From: an uncultured Verrucomicrobia subdivision 3 bacterium
GTDB lineage: Bacteria > Verrucomicrobiota > Verrucomicrobiae > Limisphaerales > CAMLLE01
Direction: 5' to 3'
Assembly: GCA_946480555.1 (NCBI GenBank)
Contig: CAMLLE010000191.1
Location: 1 to 6,367 of the forward strand
DNA length: 6,367 bases
Part shown: positions 5,169 through 6,367 of the stretch, one piece after another
Numbering within the stretch: the first letter of the stretch is position 1
Layout: each line of letters starts with the position of its first letter
Position numbers and translations under genes: made by a program
The notes under the pieces: generated by a model
Databases searched by the model: none
The model's input: only the letters and a program-made list of their open reading frames with translations
Told to the model about the DNA's origin: nothing

Positions 5169-6367
5169 AAAAGCATTGGCTGGTGATCGTGCTGCTGGCG
5201 CTGGGCGCTCAAGTCTTCCGCGCCACAGCGGATGAAACCGCAGACGCGATCAACGCGTTGAAAGCGCAGATTCAGGCGCTTGATCAGAAGGTGCGCGACC
5301 TTGAGCGGCGTCGCGACGAGAGTGAAGCTTCCGCGGCAGCGGCCAAGGAAGGGCCAAGGGTCGTACTTGGCAACAGCGGTTTCATTGCGAGCTCGGCGGA
5401 CACGAACTTCATTTTCAAACTCAACGGCGTGTTGCAGGTGGACAACCGCACCTACTTCAACGAAAGCCACATCAAGGGGAACGACGGGTTCCTCCTGCGC
5501 CGCGCGCGGCCGATCTTCTCGGGAACGCTATACCGCGATTTCGATTTCATGTTCGTCCCGGACTTCGGTGGATCGACTGTTCAGATCGTCGATGCTTACA
5601 TCAACTATCGCTATCAACCATGGCTGCAGTTGCGCGCCGGCAAATTCAAAGTTCCCGTCGGGCTGGAGCATCTGCAATCGGATCCAGTGACATTCTTCAG
5701 CGAACGCTCCATCGTCACGACGCTCGTGCCGAATCGCGACTTGGGCTTTCAACTGTGGGGCGAAGTTGCCGGTGGCCGCCTGAGCTATGCGGCGGGCGTG
5801 TTCAATGGCGTTGGCGACGGTCGCAGTACGTCCAATTCGGACATTGAAGATCATCGGGAATTTGCCGGGCGGCTGTTTGCGACGCCGTTCAAGAAATCGG
5901 ACAATCAATGGATCTCCGGCCTCGGTTTCGGCGTGGGCGGCAGCTGGGGAAATGTGACCTCCAACTCAATCGGACTGGCCAGCAGCTACACGTCAGAAGG
6001 CCAGCAGCCCTATTTCAATTACCTTAGCGGTACGCTGGTGCATGGCAGTCACTGGCGCGTTTCGCCGCAAGGCTATTACTACGTTGGACCCTTTGGATTG
6101 CTCGCTGAATACGCGCTTTCGCAACAGGAAGTTTCACGCGGCGCGGCATCCGCCGATCTGAGCCACACCGGCTGGCAAATCGCCGCGGGTTGGGTGCTCA
6201 CGGGCGAGGATTGCACCTTCACAGGCGTGAACCCGAAGAAGCCGTTCGATCCGCGCACAGGGCAATGGGGTGCGCTGCAACTGGTCGCACGTTATTCTGA
6301 AGTAGACATCGATAATGAGGCGTTCCCCACGTTTGCAAATCCCGATGCCTCCGCGTCCGGAGCGCAA
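5165..6367 (+). CDS. OprO/OprP-type porin, 3' end outside the window
   Basis: The 401 codons in the window encode an outer-membrane protein of the phosphate-selective porin O/P family, which forms trimeric anion-preferring channels in known members. The order is: signal peptide MKKHWLVIVLLALGAQVFRA, with a likely cut after A-T-A (A22); a short coiled coil at about 28-50 (hydrophobic positions I29, L32, I36, L39, V43, L46), as often seen ahead of such barrels; then the barrel from about residue 80. Family landmarks are FLLRRARPIFSGTLYRDFDF, VDAYINYRY, LQLRAGKFKVPVGLEHL, FFSERSIVTTLVPNRDLGFQLWG and AAGVFNG. Family members are usually about 400-480 residues, so most of the gene is present. The start is supported by AGAAGGA 5 bp upstream. 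The solute is unknown; sulfate or another sulfur compound is a guess from the divergent Rrf2 gene. Further genes of a transport operon may follow beyond the window. Confidence 0.9.
   Translation, partial: MKKHWLVIVLLALGAQVFRATADETADAINALKAQIQALDQKVRDLERRRDESEASAAAAKEGPRVVLGNSGFIASSADTNFIFKLNGVLQVDNRTYFNESHIKGNDGFLLRRARPIFSGTLYRDFDFMFVPDFGGSTVQIVDAYINYRYQPWLQLRAGKFKVPVGLEHLQSDPVTFFSERSIVTTLVPNRDLGFQLWGEVAGGRLSYAAGVFNGVGDGRSTSNSDIEDHREFAGRLFATPFKKSDNQWISGLGFGVGGSWGNVTSNSIGLASSYTSEGQQPYFNYLSGTLVHGSHWRVSPQGYYYVGPFGLLAEYALSQQEVSRGAASADLSHTGWQIAAGWVLTGEDCTFTGVNPKKPFDPRTGQWGALQLVARYSEVDIDNEAFPTFANPDASASGAQ

Noticed and set aside
5012..5470. Minus-strand frame across the porin start and leader
   Set aside because: It overlaps the porin signal peptide, coiled coil and ribosome binding site in antisense and has no recognisable protein features.
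1..6367. tRNA, rRNA, CRISPR array, insertion sequence or attachment site
   Set aside because: No cloverleaf, spaced identical repeats, transposase or terminal inverted repeats were seen on either strand.

Overview
The window looks like a stretch of a Verrucomicrobiota chromosome, most likely from the Pedosphaera/Limisphaera side of the phylum. Three things point there: a prepilin-like protein with the [20 protein letters not shown] start and an H...DG motif near its end, a large beta-strand-repeat surface protein with a tail of the SLNLSWP...FFRLVYP type, and short intergenic tandem heptamers. This is inference from family habits, with no marker gene in view. Coding DNA is moderately GC-rich; the only clearly AT-rich stretch is the divergent control region at about 4940-5040 (28 of 100 bases are G or C).

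Layout. 1-1587 (+): the 3' part of an autotransporter-type beta-strand-repeat protein, closed by a very strong intrinsic terminator (1613-1646). 1773-2633 (+): a prepilin-type N-terminal cleavage/methylation protein. Then a same-strand run on the minus strand, transcribed from right to left: an Rrf2-family regulator (4935-4474), shikimate kinase aroK (4391-3837) and epoxyqueuosine reductase queG (3833-2751). queG converges on the prepilin-like gene. Diverging from the Rrf2 gene, rightwards, is an OprO/OprP-type porin (5165 to the window end, incomplete). A probable 38-codon leader ORF precedes it (5052-5168), and its stop codon overlaps the porin start as ATGA.

How it may work. The Rrf2 regulator carries a cysteine cluster suited to an Fe-S or thiol sensor and shares a 229-bp AT-rich intergenic region with the porin. 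Dyads overlap the candidate promoters on both sides, so autoregulation plus control of the porin is the natural reading. The porin leader has a short ORF with a Trp-Cys pair, two hairpins with interchangeable arms, and start/stop coupling to the porin. That is the layout of a translational or attenuation-type control leader, and it is the most interesting candidate for something undescribed here. Sulfur or cysteine supply is a reasonable guess, as many Rrf2 proteins (CymR, IscR) sense cysteine or Fe-S status, but no sulfur gene is inside the window.

Both junctions of the Rrf2-aroK-queG run carry 7-bp tandem repeats. Seven units fill most of the Rrf2-aroK gap. Four units span the aroK-queG junction and supply both the aroK stop and the queG start codon. 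aroK and queG are ordinary housekeeping genes (aromatic amino acid synthesis and tRNA queuosine modification).
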